This document shows positions 26,346-27,051 of a stretch of 27,051 bases of DNA, one piece after another. The first letter of the stretch is position 1. Each line of letters opens with the position of its first letter. The notes under the pieces were generated by a model. It did not search any database. It had not been told where the DNA came from and was given only the letters and a program-made list of their open reading frames with translations. Location of the stretch: positions 1-27,051 of the forward strand of contig BFEA01000468.1 of NCBI GenBank assembly GCA_003427395.1, in the 5' to 3' direction. The translations under genes were made by a program, and so were the position numbers. This DNA is from Chara braunii (taxonomy: Eukaryota; Streptophyta; Charophyceae; Charales; Characeae).

Positions 26346-27051
26346 GCTTTGTACTTGGCCAGTCGCAAACGATTCAAAACAGCACGAAGGTGTGTGATGT
26401 GCTCGTCCAACGTCCTGCTATAGACCAAGATGTCATCGAGGTAGATGAGGACACTGCGATCGAGCAAGTCGCGAAACTCAGTCGTCATAGCTGCTTGAAA
26501 AGTTGCGGGGGCATTGGTGAGGCCAAAAGGCATGACAACCCACTCAAAATGCCCGTACCGCGTCTTGAACGCGGTCTTGTACCGGTCTTGAGGCTGGATT
26601 TCAATCTGGTGGTAACCTGACTTCAAGTCCAACTTCGAGAAGTACGTCGCGCCGCATAACTGCTCAAGAAGATCATCAATCCGAGGGAGAGGGTCGACGT
26701 TCTTTACGGTTTGTGCGTTAAGTTTCCGATAATTGATGCATAACCGTAGGTCTTTGTTCTTCTTCCAGACGAAGAGAACAGGTGCACCGTATGGCGAGCA
26801 ACTAGGGCGAATCCAGCCCTTGTCGAGAAGGTCATCGAGTTGTGCGCGAAGCACCTCGAGTTCCTCTTCGCTCATGCGGTAGATACATCCACGCGGAGGG
26901 ACGGCGCCAGCCTCGAGAGTGATCCCGTGACGTATGGGCCGATCCGGGACCGTTCCGGTGGGAGCCTCGAAGACGTCTCTATACTCGTCCAAGAGGTGAG
27001 AAATGCGTGGGTCCGGCGGTGACGCGGCTGGTCCGTCTGGCGAGGGGAGAG
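26346..27051 (-). pseudogene. Element E reverse transcriptase (open to the window edge)
   Basis: The phase is open from the right edge (27049) without a stop, so the start lies outside. In order: [15 protein letters not shown] linker, [49 protein letters not shown] (first catalytic Asp), [13 protein letters not shown] and an intact YLDD at 26443-26432. A frameshift near 26345 moves into the next frame, which goes on with the GHYVTPKG segment. All hallmark residues of the polymerase are present, unlike the RTs of element B and the first LINE. The damage is limited to one indel, which might even be an assembly error. Confidence 0.9.

Larger units (their letters stand above)
22984..27051 (-). 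mobile_element. Element E: Ty3/gypsy chromovirus-like element, 3' part
   Basis: This minus-strand element enters from the right edge. Its RT (27049-26346), RNase H (to 25672), integrase (25671 to about 24250), chromodomain-like tail (to 24084), polypurine tract (24075-24062) and 3' LTR (24061-22984) are in normal order. Only three lesions are seen in about 3 kb of pol: a frameshift near 26345, a TGA at 25674-25672 and a frameshift near 24250. Gag, protease and the 5' LTR lie outside the window. It is related to element A in domain layout and tail but not in LTR sequence. Confidence 0.9.

Overview
The window looks like repeat-dominated nuclear DNA of a eukaryote, most likely a green plant or streptophyte alga. 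I think of Chara-like genomes from the style of the Ty3/gypsy proteins, but I cannot prove the species. There is no bacterial operon structure, no rRNA or tRNA gene that I can recognise, and no convincing complete host gene. Almost all protein-coding signal comes from retrotransposons, most of them broken by stops and frameshifts. Single N bases are scattered through the repeats, and there is one 200-N gap inside a microsatellite.

Layout. 1-1029: short repeats, no gene. 1030-1464: apparent minus-strand retrocopy of a 3' UTR with its poly(A) tail. 1547-2960 and 2966-3194: two different LINE reverse transcriptase fragments on the plus strand. 3195-18827: one old minus-strand Ty3/gypsy element (element B), reading gag, protease, RT, RNase H, integrase from right to left. 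It has been split twice. A complete plus-strand Ty3/gypsy element with two LTRs (element A, 4604-12563) sits in its integrase gene. A roughly 1.1-kb insertion with inverted repeats, microsatellites and the gap (14579-15680) sits in its RT. At both sites the flanking short direct duplication (CACG; CGACC) restores B's reading frame when the insert is removed, so the order of events is clear: B first, then A and the smaller insert.

18828-22983: probable LTR or leader remnants of B, then about 3.5 kb of non-coding sequence with three CT microsatellites, diverged duplications and at best one weak exon candidate. 22984-27051: the 3' part of a third Ty3/gypsy element (element E, minus strand). It comprises the 3' LTR with matching 8-bp ends, a polypurine tract, integrase with a chromodomain-like tail, RNase H and RT. 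It runs off the right edge and is the least damaged element here.

The points I find most unusual are non-coding. Element A's LTR and leader carry a dispersed array of TGACGTG(GCA) motifs, a plant bZIP-type ACGT core. The first part of E's LTR (U3) carries at least eight perfect short hairpins in about 300 bp. The RT insertion has 35-bp inverted repeats and a second small inverted-repeat element next to it. I see no new host defence or metabolic system. The window is best read as a layered record of transposon insertions.
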